Of a stretch of 64,000 bases of DNA, positions 63,976 to 64,000 are shown piece by piece. The stretch comes from Sycobia sp. Sy_11 (lineage: Eukaryota; Arthropoda; Insecta; Hymenoptera; Epichrysomallidae): NCBI GenBank assembly GCA_018907035.1, contig JACCIC010000036.1, positions 762,501 to 826,500 on the forward strand, given 5' to 3'. Every line of letters starts with the position of its first letter. The first letter of the stretch is position 1. Both the position numbers and the translations under genes were made by a program. The notes under the pieces are model-generated. The model did not search any database. It saw only the letters and a list, made by a program, of their open reading frames with translations, and was not told the DNA's origin.

Positions 63976-64000
63976 ATAAATTATAATTTATAGTAAAAAA

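Larger units (their letters stand above)
61428..64000. other. Region upstream of shade, no gene recognised
   Basis: AT-rich DNA that should include the shade promoter immediately above 61427. No TATA box or ecdysteroid-type element can be fixed. The region contains the SINE candidate at 61960-62215, a (GT)n/(GGGT)n tract, TA and TG runs, and the second copy of the dispersed repeat at 63464-63550. Reading frames through the GT tract are repeat translations. Confidence 0.55.

Overview
The window is nuclear DNA of an insect. The evidence is two multi-exon genes with GT-AG introns, one of them the arthropod ecdysone 20-monooxygenase, together with AT-rich introns, very dense microsatellites, LINE retrotransposons and MITE-like elements. 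A hymenopteran, perhaps a parasitoid wasp, would fit the composition and the GC-rich exons set in AT-rich introns, but the order is a guess.

Layout. 1-5669: CpG-rich and microsatellite-rich DNA upstream of the first recognisable exon; no coding exon could be supported there. 5670-28587 (+): 22 exons of an inverted-formin gene (form3/INF2 type). I could join them in one continuous frame of 1783 codons plus stop, covering the end of the FH3 (armadillo) region, FH1, FH2 and a very long low-complexity tail. The N-terminal exons are missing. 28588-33450: intergenic, AT-rich. 33451-61427 (-): eleven exons of shade (Cyp314a1), the mitochondrial-class P450 that makes 20-hydroxyecdysone. The two genes are convergent. 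61428-64000: upstream of shade, with a tRNA-like SINE candidate, a (GGGT)n quadruplex-type tract and other repeats.

The large shade introns are a sink for mobile DNA. The 13.8 kb intron between the exons at 41688-41875 and 55711-55909 holds a decayed Jockey/I-type LINE (43530-45630). It also holds two head-to-tail copies of an R1-clade non-LTR retrotransposon (45752-48706 and 48732-53469), on the strand opposite to shade. Each copy sits inside an (AC)n microsatellite and both begin at the same base of the element, which indicates site-specific insertion into AC repeats. The downstream copy is full length with an intact 1000-residue endonuclease/reverse transcriptase. The upstream copy has lost the reverse transcriptase and is a mosaic. 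In both copies the zinc-knuckle part of ORF1 is reachable only through a -1 shift at a run of seven A.

Other points worth a second look: the proline-rich membrane-proximal exon of shade (59660-59802) carries three apparent frame changes; an 88-bp perfect inverted repeat with a 10-base loop lies in the last shade intron; form3 may have an internal promoter with its own first coding exon at 8289-8333; and a form3 splice donor is embedded in a (GA)n tract. I found no defence system, CRISPR array or biosynthetic cluster. The AC-targeted retrotransposon pair is the most unusual system here.
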